A DNA stretch of 64,000 nucleotides from Dysidea avara (lineage: Eukaryota > Porifera > Demospongiae > Dictyoceratida > Dysideidae), in the NCBI RefSeq assembly GCF_963678975.1, contig NC_089280.1:18202780-18266779 (forward strand), given 5' to 3'. The notes beneath the pieces were generated by a model. The model did no database searches, was not told the DNA's origin, and saw only the letters and a list, made by a program, of their open reading frames with translations. The number at the start of each line of letters is the position of its first letter. Within the stretch, counting starts at the first letter, position 1. Below are positions 37,779-50,314 of this stretch, piece after piece. The position numbers and the translations under genes are program-made.

Positions 37779-38003
37779 ATGAGTGAAGCGCACAGTGCGG
37801 ATCACGATAAACAGGTTTTGGCACAGACGAAGAAACATTTTGTACAAGAAATTGCAGAAGAAATTGAAGATATTTCTGCGAAACTCGCCACGGTCAATCA
37901 AAACTTGGGAGAAGTTTTGTCAGGCAATTCGGAGTTTAGTAGTTTTGCAGCTCACTGGTCGGAATACGCACAGAAATTTTCATCCACGCACACAGAACAG
38001 TAA
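37779..38003 (+). CDS. Small DASH/Dam1-complex DAD1-like protein
   Basis: A single uninterrupted frame of 74 codons from ATG at 37779; a TTG two codons earlier is not needed. The protein is acidic and helical: after a short N-terminus comes HFVQEIAEEIEDISAKLATV, then NQNLGEVL, EFSSF and HWSEYAQKF. The pattern helix-NxxL/xSLE-EFxSxxxxW matches the conserved core of fungal Dad1 (length about 94), a subunit of the DASH/Dam1 ring that couples kinetochores to microtubules. The match rests on a short, partly coiled-coil segment, so another small helical protein is possible. Its stop is 15 bp before the PPIL1 start on the same strand, and no splice site lies between, so both are probably on one mRNA. 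Its start faces RABGAP1 299 bp away. No membrane segment or signal peptide. Confidence 0.6.
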   Translation: MSEAHSADHDKQVLAQTKKHFVQEIAEEIEDISAKLATVNQNLGEVLSGNSEFSSFAAHWSEYAQKFSSTHTEQ

Positions 38004-38018
38004 CACAGCCCAGTTAAC

Positions 38019-41000
38019 ATGGCAGAGCAACCAAAGGAGGTTGTACTAGAAACCACAATGGTAAGCACTACAGGATTGTTGTGTGCATAGTAGTACTAGT
38101 GTGGTGTTTATCTCTGTGTGGTGTCATAGATTAGACTTCGTTACTCTGTGTGTAGTGCATGTGTGTGTCCTTCCCTGCAGGTGGGTATGTGTGAGGGGGG
38201 CACGACACATACACAAAGGCATTAGAGATAGCAGTTACACGATTTCAATTTCAAAACATTATTTCTCAATGATTTCTAAATAGAATTCTTATTGGCGCTA
38301 TCTTTCAGTGTACTTTCTTGTACAATTAAGTTTAAAAGTAGATGTTGTGATGTAGCTAAAACTGCTAGACCAAGTCCATCAAAGCATTTGTTTCTCAGTT
38401 AGTGTATGCAGCTAGTAGCTTGCAAGTGAGATTAGAGAGCTTGCATTCCGCCAATAATGCTTAACAACTGTTGCTAGTCAGCCATACTTAGGAGCAAGTT
38501 TCAATGGGACGAACGCTGTTGGTTTGTCACCGTGAGCTGCCAACAATGTGTATCACTGTCAGATGCTAGGATAAGGTTGGAAACAAATATTGAAAACTAG
38601 GTTTAATACAGACAAGTGCATTATTAATTTTCGATAGATTAGTCACAAATTTTAATGCTTTTATAAGCTTTTGACCACGGTTATCCTAGTTTATACAAGT
38701 GACTAACCTAGAGAACATGTTCCGTTGTGCGCTTAACCATTGAGAATGACTGCAGCCTTCATCCTCTACCCTGACTCAAGCATGGCTGGCTAGCAACAAT
38801 TGTTAAGCATTTCGAGACGCGCGTTTCGTATGCAACCTCTCTACCGTAAGCGTATTAAATTTTGTGGGTGGTTTGCCAAAAAGACAGGTTTGCAAGTGTA
38901 TTAAATTTCATGGGTATAATTTTTCGTGGTTTAATCTCGATGAGCCAGTTTACTTTCTCGAGGAGCTGCGGGGAGCAAAATTCGTGCTTTAAGGTTGTGT
39001 TTAAGGTTTTACAGCTTAACAACAGCTTTGGCTACTCCATTTAAGCTGGCGTAATTATCTGGGACTAAGCAAACCATTTTGTGGGGTTGACTCACCACAA
39101 AAGAAAATCTTGCCTGCTGAAATCAGAGGAAACGAGTCTTACATACTTGAACAAGGCCATCAGTATCTATTCACGTGGTGAATAGGACAATAGGTGCACG
39201 TGTCGTCGTCAGGTCGTACGTAGTGAATTACAATACAATGTGCGTTAATAGTGTGGAAAGTGTATTGGATAATAGTCTAGGTCTGCTCTAGCTGAGACAT
39301 GAGTTTCTAAATGGATTGATTTTCGTGGATCAGTTTATGTGGATTAATTTTCGTGGATCAGCTGCAAACCACAAAATCCGCAAAATTTAACACCACGAAA
39401 ATTTCTACGCTTATGGTATTAATGAGTAATCAGCATTAATATCCCACTGCAAGCCCTTTGTGATCTCTTAACAACAAAATCTTTTAACACCTTTTCTACC
39501 CTCCAAGATTAATTGTATCTAACCTTTCTCAATTGTAGGACAGACGCATGAGTTTTGATTTCTACTTTACACTAGATTTCTAACAGTTTAACCCTACGTA
39601 GCTCTAAACAAACAATCTGAGAAAGAAAACAACTCTCCCTCTTGTAGTCCCATACTGTAGTTGATTTGTGGGGATAACGAATGATTTTAATATGGGAAGT
39701 GTGCTTGGTTTTTTTCCTTGGCTTTGGTTTGTTTACTACTGGACACTGTTTGTAATGACTTTAATTTGCCTACTAATGCAGTACTGATAAGCTTCGCATT
39801 AGCCAGTCATGTGATTCCTGACTCAACATGTTTTGACTCTGTTCTTCAAACTCACTAAATTTGAAATGGATAAGTGAATTGGTGTGTTATCTCCTTCTCC
39901 TGAGCTGAGTAGCCATACCAAGATTCATGGAACTTCTATATGCTTTTTGAGATTTCTTCCATGTTAACACCATACAGCCAAGGCTTTCTCCTAGTCATCC
40001 GGTGTTTTGTGTCTTTGCATTCTGATTGTAATTGCCACAAAACTTACAAATGGTGAAGCCTGTGCAAGAGACCTAAAACTCCACTGACCTTGGAGAAGAT
40101 ACTGCTGTTCATACTTCTCACAGCACTGGAAACCCAGTAACCAGGGTAAAAATTTCTTACTGTCATTTAAAGTGTTATGACATGTGTAAGCAGTGAGCAT
40201 GCATCTGTATTTTAGTTCTGTATACAACTGCACATGTATTGGTTTGTCACAAAATTGTCGGCTATGTTAAAAGAGGGATGAAGAATGACCCACTTTCCCA
40301 AAAGAAAAAAGCAACATACCAGACCTCTTCATCTTGCTTCAAAATCTCCAAATTTTTAATCTGTATAGTAGTTATTGATGGATTTCATTTAGTCAAGGTA
40401 CGTAAATGCACTTCATCTGATATGTATTCAACCAAATCTGTTAAAGGCTTGTTTATCATTCTTCTCATAATTCTTAAAATTAATTTCTTAAACCATGTTC
40501 AGTTCCTCAGGTGACGCTCTTCAACCAAATGTTCCAAGTGGTAGTGCTATTGATGGTTTAAGCAACCTTGTTTTAGGCTGTACTGCAGGATGAACCACAT
40601 CCTGAATGTAAAGTTATAGAACTTGATTTGTATTCTGTTGATACCTGCATTGCTGTTACATAGTTCCTGAGAGTCCCCATCTAACTACATCAATGCCTCT
40701 TTTCTTTAGCTCATCATATATATACTGCCACTGTTTCATGACAGATTCTACATTAAATTTGTTACTGTATATGCCAGTGCAAGCAAGGCAAAAAAACAGT
40801 GTATTCTATTGCATACTTTGCAAAACCAGCACTTAAAAGTACTAGTTGCTAGTTTACTAGCACTTTAAAAGTACTTTAAAAGTAGCCTCTTCCATTATAG
40901 CAAATAATGTTGCAATGAATGTATCAGAAATTGGTACTCCTTGCTGCAGCGGGCAATCAATCTTTTTGGGTCAGAATCTAACTTGTTATTAAAGTCTGAG

Positions 41001-44000
41001 GTTGTATTCTTAAAAGGTACTGCATTCAGCAGCTATATTTCTTTGGACAGTATGTAAACAGGGGATGGCTCTAGACCCATATAAAAATTGTATACCCCTG
41101 TAGATACATATGTAAGTAGTGACATTGCAAACTTAAGCAAAGCATTATGCTGTGATAGCATTTCTACAGTGTTTTCAGCATTGGCAATCAATCACCTAAA
41201 ACATGTTTTGTTTGTCACTGATAGCTAGCTATATACAGCTGATATATAATGATATTATCTTTATTTGATCAAGTTGACTTAATAATGATAATCACTTCCT
41301 TGTTGAGTGATACTGATCAGTAGAATCAAGAGTTAATAATAACTTTTGGTTGGGACATTGGGGTTAGTGGATGGAGCCAGATATACTGGGATACCACGGT
41401 ATTATCACCAAATCACTTCAAAGGTATTCATTTTCAAACATACTGGTAGTATTGGCATGAATTCCATTTGGTGTATTACTAGTTGTTCATTGCTATGATG
41501 GCCTCAGCAACATTGCTACTAGATACCAGAAGCTATGCAGCTTTAAACACACAGTCAATATTGAATGCACTGGTCAACACCAACAGGGAATTGCCTGTTA
41601 GTTAGACTTTGTAGCCTGGATGAAACGTCATGATGCTGAATCCTGATGGTATAATTGTAAAGTGATGTGTTGGTTTTATATTTTAAGACCTCTTGAAAAC
41701 ATTTGTCAATTTTGTTCACGTTTTCATCCCACCTCTTACAACATTTGTCCACATGCCGTGTGTGAGTTGACAATAACACCTGATCTTTTTTCAAAACAAA
41801 CAATATTTTTTTCCCATATACGTAGTTTACAGGTAATGTATGTCAAAGTGAGTGTTTTCTTTCATTTGTCCATATTATATTGTCTTTGCCACTGAGCAAC
41901 TTGTTGGCATATTTATTTTAGCTCCATCATGTACATGTATCTGGGCATCTACATAACCATAGCATCTAGTTTTTTAGCTTTTACAGAAGATTTACTGTTG
42001 CTGTGAAGTTTCTTTGATCTAATGGACTGTTGTCTTGCTTGGATACACTAATAAAATGAGTTATCACCTTGTGATGACCTGGTAAGAATTTAAACTGGCT
42101 ACTTGTACCAAAGCTTTGCTGAGCATGACTGCTGGTTTGTAATGCACTGTTTTCAATTTTGTTGTCACTATGTCATTGGTTTCAGCAATTACCTACTTCT
42201 AAGGTGTCATAAATATAAGTATCCGTCACACACTGTGGCAACATATCATACAGTATGATAGTAATGTATAGTAGGGACCACAAAGTTGTGGCCGTCGCCC
42301 ATTAAAAAACATCACCCAAAAACCAGCCTCACTTTTCCCAGACAACGATGAGGCAGTATTGGTTAGGTAAAACTAAGCCCAAACAAGCCTTCAGATTGAT
42401 CATGACCCAAAATGCTTTCAACAAGTTGCTACGGAATTTAAAAAAAGTATTTAACAGAATTTTCTAGTGACTGACTGACTGACTGCCTTCAGAAAAGCGT
42501 AACTCAATAATGGCTAAGGCTACGGGCTTGATTTTTTCACCGTTCAACGTCGCTTCAGCCGGACACGTGCCTTTTGGTATACCGCAGTACATACAATGCA
42601 TTCTTCACAGACTTACCAGTGTCCTCCTTTGTGTCCCATTCATCTTTGCTGACAGCAAAAAGTGTCGATTTGCTGGTAGCACGTGATGGCTTCCCTTCAT
42701 AATGGAAATCGTCTGTATTTTCATAGTGGCTACTTTGATTGCAGAGGTGCTTTTCGAACAGTTCTTGGTGCGTACTGCTATGTAACAGGTTGAACATAGC
42801 TGACAACGAAACGTAATGGATACTTCACTTTTCAGAGGATGATTGATATAGCTGGGTCGCGCAACACCATTTCTTTCTTTTGACGCAGTATGCATGGGTT
42901 CACCAGTCACAATAATTATTATTTGCAAAAAAAAGTTCAGAAACAAGTATAGGAATTTTCAACTAGAGTAGGGACCGTAGTACATCAATAAAAGTACTGA
43001 AACAAGCTGGAGTAGTGCATGCTAAAACAATTAAGAAATGTTATATCCCTACTGTGTTCAAGATACCATAAGGGAAATGCACAGTAGGAATATAACACTT
43101 CTTATTGTTTTACTGTGATTTAATATCGTGCACTATTCAATGCTTTTTATTGATGTGCTATGGTCCCTACTCTAGTAGAATGTGTGTGTGTGTGTGCGTG
43201 CGTGCGTGCGTGTGTGTTTGTCTTTAATAATTCACTGTGACCTGCTTTTTCAGAGGCATGTATATACGTGAAGGGGACTCTTCACCTGACATCTTCAACA
43301 CCACAATCATTTGTCTCATCCTCCATGCTATAAATTTATAAGCCACCAAGAGTTCACAGTGTATAATGTGGTGGATAGTAGTTCCATTAGGACCAACTTC
43401 TCTACCATATTGAACTTTGGTGCTATATGTGCTTGCACATTACTATGTACAGGTTCAGTGGTAACTACTACGTATCAGTCATATCAGTGTAGAAATGTAG
43501 AATCTACCTAGAGAATTTTGGTGTGAATTGACTAAAAATGTTGGTGCTTATGTTTAGCAACAAATCACTTGCAATATTAATCCAATCAAAATCTAGATTA
43601 TAAGTATCACGCTAAAGTTTTTGAATTCAATATTATTTTAACTTTGTTTCAGTTGAATTGTGATGGCGAACCTCTCAAGCCTTGTTGGGTTGATTTTGAC
43701 AGGTTGGCAGCTCCTCGGGAAGTTGATATGACCTTCATATCATCTGAATCTTGTTGATATCAAATACCTTGTGTGATTTTCAAGGTGACTTCTGATTTCT
43801 CATGTGATCTCTGACAAGATTTCTTGATGTGTGTTTGCATATGTGCACAGTATGCATGCATGTGGTGTTGAGGTCTTCTGGAATCGTACACACATGTAAG
43901 CAAAACAAGCAAGCAAAGCCTCCGGCATACAGCTATTGCCATCCAGCAAACCAGCACTGGGATGCCTGTGCACCACTCAGTCACTTGAGTCTTGTGCTCC

Positions 44001-45675
44001 TGCTGTACTTGTCCAGGTCTTGTAGATAGAGGTTGTGGAACCTGAAGTATGTGTTTGTGTATGTGTGCATGCATATATAATTTGTGTGTGTGTGTGGTAT
44101 GTGTAGTGCATGTGTTGCGTCTAGATGTAATTTTGTTTCTTTTTGCAGGGAAATATAACGTTAGAACTCTATTGGAACCATGCACCAAAAACATGTACTA
44201 ATTTTGCTGTCCTAGTGAGTTAACAGGACAGTTACATAGTGTACTTATTTAATGTAATACTTTATTAGGCATCTCAGGGTTACTATAATAATTGCAAATT
44301 CCATCGAATCATAAAGGTGTGTTACCACTGTTACCATGCTAGTTGCTAGGTGAACTTTATTAGGATTTCATGATACAAACTGGAGACCCTACCGGAACAG
44401 GATTTGGTGGTACCTCAATATACAACAAGTAAGTGATAATATTATTTATGTAGTTACTATTACTATGTGGGCTATTTCAGTGGATTATTTGAAGATGAGG
44501 TTCATCCTAATTTGAAGCACACAGGAGCTGGTGTCCTAGCAATGGCCAATAGGTAATATTTCGTATTTCTAAATTTGTTTCTAGTCACTGGAATGATTTT
44601 ATAGTGGGCCAAACACAAATGGCAGCCAATTCTACATCACGCTAGCACCCACACCTTGGCTGGATGGTAAGTAAAGTTTCATATTAAGGCATTAAGGTGT
44701 TGTGTGGTCAACGAAACCTGCGTACAAGATTTTAATATTGTCAAAGTCTATATGTAGGTAAATGTACAAAGTTGAATCAATATAATTGTGTTATAAAAAG
44801 TCTCCTAAGGAGGACAATTGTTACTGACTGTCCCCCTATTGATATTGCCTTGAAGATAAATGTATTAACGCTTTAAAACAATTTTAATTCTTTGGCTATA
44901 TCATCTTCGGCTTTGCTTCGTAACATTCTACCCATGTAAGATAAATGTACAGCCATATCTCAGAGCAGTCAGTAATAAACAATATCTTTTTAAACTCAGT
45001 GTCAATGTGTATGCCTATTCTGACTGCATGCATTCAGAAATCTGTTAATGAACTAAGGATTTACCTGTGACCTTTGAGTTAATGCCAAGGTACTAGTTTG
45101 ACTGGTACAGTAAGCTATTGCTTGTTGACTGTATGTACACTGTCAAAAAACTACGTAGTATATAGATGAATTGGTCCGTGCGTGATTGTTAAAGTTACTA
45201 GTAACAGTGATCATGACACAGTATGTTGTATGCTGTGCAGCTGGTGAAGTGATGAATAAGTACTCTAATAGAATATACGCTTACTTGAAAATACTCTAAT
45301 TGAACAGTCATTGATAAATGAGCCATTTAGTTGAGGGTCTATTGTGTGGATCATTCATGCATCCCCTAGAAACTAAAATTTTTTATGTTTTCCGTGTACT
45401 CAAAATTTTTGTCTCTTGTTCGCTATTTCCTTATTTACATTGCATACTGTTCATAATGCTCTGTTGATTCTTTCATTTAATTATTTCACTATAGATAGTC
45501 ATTCCATATTTGGCAGAGTGTCTGGTGGAATCGACACAGTTAGACGGATTGGACTAGTGTCAACTACTGGAGATGAAAAGTAACAAAATGCTATATAAAG
45601 TGGCTCTTGTGTTATTGCTATCATTGTAGGCCAACTAGTGATGTTGTGATTATGAGGGCATATGCAACTCCATGA
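38019..45675 (+). CDS. PPIL1: Peptidyl-prolyl isomerase-like 1 (spliceosomal cyclophilin)
   Basis: Eight exons: 38019-38060, 44149-44214, 44269-44316, 44364-44428, 44481-44552, 44605-44666, 45495-45579, 45630-45675; 486 bases, 161 residues, all phases joining (human PPIL1 has 166). The whole chain is one cyclophilin domain: LELYWNHAPKTCTNFAVL, FHRIIKDFMIQTGDPTGTG with the catalytic Arg and the Phe-Met-x-Gln pocket, LAMANSGPNTNGSQFYITLA, and PWLDDSHSIFGRV. The short N-terminus MAEQPKEVVLETTM resembles PPIL1 rather than secreted or mitochondrial cyclophilins. PPIL1 binds SKIP/SNW1 in activated spliceosomes and isomerises proline bonds. The first intron is 6.1 kb and full of transposons; the others, apart from one of 0.8 kb, are 47-54 bases. 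The start codon lies 15 bp after the DAD1-like stop, so translation may need reinitiation, leaky scanning or a separate promoter. Confidence 0.95.
38456..38811. mobile_element. MITE with AATGCTTAACAAYTGTTGCT ends
   Basis: The left end AATGCTTAACAACTGTTGCT and onward is an inverted match, with about four mismatches over 35 bases, to the right end ending TGTTAAGCATT. About 355 bp; no coding capacity; no clear target duplication. Confidence 0.75.
38842..39418. mobile_element. MITE with TACCGTAAGCGTA ends
   Basis: TACCGTAAGCGTA at the left is matched by TACGCTTATGGTA at the right with one mismatch, with TA at both boundaries, as for Tc1/mariner-type insertions. Inside, ATTAAATTTTGTGGGTGG-like and CCACGAAAATTT-like segments are inverted relative to each other. 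No coding capacity. Confidence 0.75.
42245..43175. mobile_element. AGTAGGGAC-ended DNA element, copy B
   Basis: Ends AGTAGGGACCA (42270) and TGGTCCCTACT (to 43171) are exact inverted repeats. The first 350 bp match copy A at 8505-8870, and the last 260 bp form a foldback like 10635-10933. The middle (about 42610-42910) is unique here and has two overlapping minus-strand open frames (42555-42806 and 42605-42946) with no recognised domain; they may be captured host sequence or remains of a transposase gene. Confidence 0.7.
42944..43175. repeat. Foldback, family 1 copy B
   Basis: Inverted arms around a short centre with the same landmarks as copy A: AGTAGGGACC outside, TATCCCTACTGTG and ATAACACTTCTTATTG near the centre. 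Confidence 0.85.
43179..43217. repeat. (TG)n/(TGCG)n microsatellite
   Basis: TGTGTGTG followed by GCGTGCGTGCGTG and more TG, directly after the right end of the copy-B element. Confidence 0.9.
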
Positions 45676-48600
45676 CATCACATGTACTTTTAGTATACAT
45701 GATCACACACCAGTCAAACACTTCTGCCAAATTTTGTTGATTAAATTTGTGAATTGTACTTAATGTACGTACATGAATGTAAGCTCCAACTGTGGTTACA
45801 TGTTCAAAGTCAGTTTGAGAAATCTGAAGGTGTCATATACATGTATTATCAACTCTGTTGCAGTGCCAGATTAAGGTCATTCCCTCAAAGAGTTTAACAT
45901 GTAGCTATCTACGAGAAGCAGTGTGCATGTTGAAGTATAGCACTAGAATCATTGCAAGAAAATGTAAGGTGCTTTTAAAAGCCATGCTGTACCCCTGTAC
46001 CATGCCTTCTGTACAAATATCTTAATAGATCAGTCATTGCAAAAAAATGTAATGGATACTGATCAACAGTTACCACTTTTCTCCCATACTATAATAATTG
46101 TTGCAACACCCCTAACAGCCACACACACACACCCCTCCCTTTGTGAATCCTAGATCCACCTGTGATGGTGGAATCAGTATGATTTAGCCTTCCTTCACAA
46201 ATACTCTAATAGAACAGTGCTAAGAAATAAAAGTGCAAATTTAAGAAATGCATTTTTATCATTATCTATGTAGCTCTTTTACAAGTCGGTGCCTTAGGTC
46301 CACTTTTATTCGTTAATGACTTACCTTCAAAAGTTTTACCGGTGGTTTGTTTTGCACTCTAATAATGCTGTGTACCATTAAGTTGATGTTGCTACTGAGA
46401 TCAGTTGAAGCTGATATAGAGTCAGTGGACCTGAGTGATCAGGATGAATAGCAAGTCTTCAGTGATGTAATTTAGAGTTTCAAATCATTTGATCCTTCAT
46501 TCTGATGGATGATATTCCTTTAATATGGAACAAAATGGACAGTCTGTTAAAGCCACTAATCCAGGTACCGTTTGGTATGACCTCATACAGTGGACTATGA
46601 TTTTGCAGGTGTATATTATAGTTGAGCAGCAATTTCAGAAAGTACATACTTGCTTTACACACGAAGCATAAGAATGCAGAGAAGCACAAAACCTAGTGTT
46701 ACTAGTAGCGTAGATGAGATACCTGTTAGCAAGATGTGCAAAACTGTATACAATTTGGTACTTAAAGTTTTATAGGAGCATACATGTGCTAACTGTGATC
46801 TGCATCATTTTCTCAATGTCATATATACCTGTTTGTATCTCACAGATTTAATTAAAAGATGGCTAAGAATAGAGTATAAATGCTTAGTAACTACAAATCA
46901 CATTGTAGCTAGCTACAATGAGTCTTCACATAGCAAAGTAAAAACATACAAAACTGCTGAAAACACTCAGATCCAACCTAACCATGTAGATCTACATGTA
47001 CACTAGATGGAAAGGACTACTTGCCCTGTTATTACTTAACACTCAGATGGTTGTGAACAATTAATTGGACAGGCATAACTCTCCATCAAATTATCGAGTC
47101 CCAGTACTCCTGATGGGCGGTTCTAGGATTTCTCAATGGGGGTGCTAGGCTATGGGCATCTACAATGGGGGGTAAAGGTGGCAACTGGTTGATACAACTA
47201 ATAGTGCAATGTGCAGAGCATGAGGAGCATGTTTTTCTAGGGTATCTGGGGCATGCCTTTACAGGAAAGGTTTGCAAATCTTGGTGGGATCAAATTTGGC
47301 AATAATATTAACTGAACCTAGTAAGCATTGTAACCTTTAGAATAAGTGAAATCATTTTTCTACCGGTGGTAACTAACTTTCATATAAAGGACACTGCATA
47401 AATGCTACAATATGTGGTTTGAGTTCAAAGTTGAATCTAGGGGTTGGTTTTTGTTCTTTGTAGTTTAATGATGAATGTTCTATTAGAGTAGTTGACTGGT
47501 CTATTAAAGTATTCAAAGTTTAGCAGCTTTTTAAGCAGTTTACCCCTTTGATCTGCTCTTGTGGATTCTTAGAAGAGATTAGCTCTACTCACTCTTTCCA
47601 TGTTTTCATTGCCCCATGTATGTTTTGAAAGCAACTGCACCTGTACTGTAGCTTCTACTATCTTCTAGCTAGCACACGGTAAAGTTTTGGAGGGGGGGGG
47701 GGGTGCTTCAGCCTCCCCCCCTCCCCCCATGCACCCCTTTCCCCTAAATCCACCCTTGCCTGAAAATATTACCTTCTAGCTGATTGCTGTTGTCAAATTA
47801 GCACCTACGTAGTACATTAATATAAGCACTTAAAACTGAGCTTAAAACCATAATAGGGTAGATGAAAAAAAGCTAAGAGTCTCTCCAAGCTTGTTTGGTT
47901 TCCATTCCACATAATTATACAATTCATGATCATCAGAATTAGACGTAAAGTTAAATTATGAATACAGCTTAAACTGGAACATAAAATTTATTGCCCTACA
48001 TATCACATGTCATACTGCATGTCTATCTCCCAAAGTCAAAGTGGATTTGACGCACATAGCTGGAACCATTGCATCAATATCATTCCAAGAAGTAAACTAT
48101 ATCTAGGGACCAGTCTATTTTGCTTTTTTTTCTACCTATTTTTCTTTCCAGCAATTCTTTTATTTTTCACCTATTATGCTCCATATTTTGCTCAAGAATT
48201 ATAAATTTTGCTCAGCACTGATCTTTGTTAATTGAATATTTACAAGTGCAAAGCTACAGTTTCGCCTTAAAGTGACTGTTCTATTAGAGTATCTCGATCA
48301 AAAATTACTTCTAACATGTAAAGCAAGAAGCCAGCTAATATTGCTTAACATGTGTGACTGTTTTATTAGGGTACCTCGATTGTCACTTGTTGTTCCTGTA
48401 ACAATTAGCTATGCATTGTCGATATTTTAGCGTGTCTGACTGTTCTATTAGAGTATCTCGATCTTTTGTGCAGTTTTTATGTCCACTTCACAAAAATTGC
48501 ACCTATTATGCCAGCATTTTGCTCATTGCTTTTACCCAACCATTATGCCAAAATTTTTGCTGGCGAAATCGACGGGTCCCTAACTATATCAGCCCACTTA

Positions 48601-49140
48601 GTCTTTTTTGATGAGGATAACAGTGACCACTTTCTTAACAGATGCAATGCTAATGGTATTGCAAACCACATAAATAATAGACATTAATTTTAGTTCCAAT
48701 GAAAACAGTAGGTTTCAATAAGATACTTACTTTCTAAACGATATCTATGGCTTCAAGGTAGGCTAGAGTGTAACCAAAGAGGATAGTGTGCATGGCTGCC
48801 TGTGGAGGAGGTAATGTTACAGGATTCAGTCTGTCTTACTTCCACACACTATATATAGGGACCCCAGCTTTACTTGATTATCCAGTATAGAGTTGCTAAT
48901 GTTGGTCACAGGCATCATGTGACCAAAACCCCAGACATCAGAATGAGACAAGCAAGGTGTTTCTAAGAAAACAGCATGGGGATTCTGAACATGTGGTGAT
49001 ACTTGTAAAGAATTCAACAGTATAAGGTATAGAATGTCCCAGTGAGAGGATTGGGGAGGTTAGATTGAAGGGGATGTTTATAAATTCATTGGTAAGGCCT
49101 TGCATGGTGCTCATTCTATTATACACATATACATGGTTGT
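45676..49140. other. Intergenic, repeats and relics only
   Basis: No host gene was recognised. The stretch contains a small LINE reverse-transcriptase relic (about 46280-46350), remnants of GGATTTAGGGG/CCTAAATCCACCC-ended elements (46150, 47110-47170, 47680-47760), a poly-G run at 47692, and several copies of the CTATTAGAGTA motif (46199, 47472, 48274, 48355, 48436). Confidence 0.6.
46270..46350 (+). mobile_element. LINE reverse-transcriptase relic
   Basis: One frame reads ALGPLLFVNDLPSKV, which is the conserved 'GSxLGPLLFxxYINDLP' block of LINE reverse transcriptases with residues missing. The frame ends soon after and flanking sequence is too decayed to extend it. Confidence 0.6.
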
Positions 49141-49151
49141 CTTGTAAGCAG

Positions 49152-49505
49152 CAGGGGCGGATCCAGAGTTTCGAAAGAGGGGGGGCACTTTTCTGAAATA
49201 CAGTTGAAGACCAAAAAAAACTTGCTGAAAACCAGTTGAAGACCAAAAAAAAAAAAAAAAAAAAAAAGGTCACAACAATAATAGCTAGTTATCCTTACCA
49301 ACTATATCACATCTGTTATGTAAAATAAAATCCTATTTATAGCTTCATAGGTAAGCTACACTGCCTCATGAACATTGTGACTGCTTTATTAGAGTAATTG
49401 ACTGCTCTATTAGAGTATCTCGATCTTGTATGCAATTTCTTGAAGGGGGGGGGGGGGGGGGGGGGGGGCATTTGCCCCAAATGCCCCATCCTGGATCCGC
49501 CACTG
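49152..49505. mobile_element. CAGGGGCGGATCC-family MITE, nested
   Basis: Ends CAGGGGCGGATCCAG and CTGGATCCGCCACTG are inverted repeats with one mismatch in 15 bases. The target duplication AGCAG is at 49147-49151 and 49506-49510. It contains poly-A and poly-G runs and two copies of AGTTGAAGACCAAAAAAAA. Other family members are at 16961-17702 and from 54597. Confidence 0.9.
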
Positions 49506-49995
49506 AGCAGTGTTGGGCAAGCTACTTTTTAAAAGTAACTAGTTACATATTACATATTACTTGCAACTGAACTATTTAGTTACAGTTACATATTACTCAT
49601 AAAATAGAGTAACTATAATAATATTACATATTATATTACTTTGTGTCCACAGCCTTAAGCTGTCACGTGTGAAACTCAGTACCACCTTATCACGTGACAT
49701 AATTTCGTTGTTGGGCAATGTGCAAATCTTGGTTATAAGTAAGAAGCTGGTGAATAAGCTTCATTCAGTAGGCTCCAATACTTCGTTGTGGCTAGGCATT
49801 ACTCAGTGGATTACTAACGAGATTAGTAACTTCGTTACTTGTAGTAATAATATTACGTAGTATTAGACTCGTTACAGTAACTATATTACTTAGGTAACGC
49901 GTTACATTTGTAAGTAAAGTAACTTGAGTTATATTACCTGTATTTCGTTATATTACTTAGATACCACAAAAGTAATAATATTACGTAACGCGTTA

Positions 49996-50314
49996 TGCAC
50001 CTATCAATGTATTGCCCCACTACCCCCCCTCGGGCATATATGGGGCTATAGTGGGGATTTGACACAGCCGAATGTCAAATTAATGCCCCATAGTAGGGCA
50101 AACCTATCGTGTCAAATCCCCACCGTTGGCCCCAGTTGCAACGCGGGATTTACTCGGGATTTGACATAGCGAAGGAAGTTACAAAAAAAAAAAATTTTGG
50201 TTCTTACTGAACGATCATCAAATGCCCCATAGTGGGGCAGCAGTTTCGTGTCAATTCCCCCTGTAAGGCCCCACTTACGCCCGAGGGGGGGGGGGCAATA
50301 CATTGATAGGTGCA
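49996..50314. mobile_element. PIF/Harbinger-like MITE with TTA target site, nested
   Basis: The ends start TGCACCTATCAATGTATTGC and are inverted repeats of about 40 bases. TTA is duplicated on both sides (49993-49995 and 50315-50317), typical of PIF/Harbinger elements. Inside, GGGGATTTGACAC / GTGTCAAATCCCC segments recur in both orientations. No coding capacity. Confidence 0.85.

Larger units (their letters stand above)
38061..44148 (+). other. PPIL1 intron 1, transposon-rich
   Basis: This 6.1-kb intron contains MITEs at 38456-38811 and 38842-39418, AGTAGGGAC-element copy B (42270-43171) and a (TG)n/(GTGC)n tract (43179-43217). The stretch 39420-42240 shows no gene and no clear repeat ends. 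Confidence 0.75.

Noticed and set aside
40239-40514. 91-codon plus-strand frame in PPIL1 intron 1
   Set aside because: A+T-rich, no domain, and inside an intron; expected by chance.
49119-49301. Phe-rich minus-strand frames
   Set aside because: Translation of the poly-A run inside a nested MITE.
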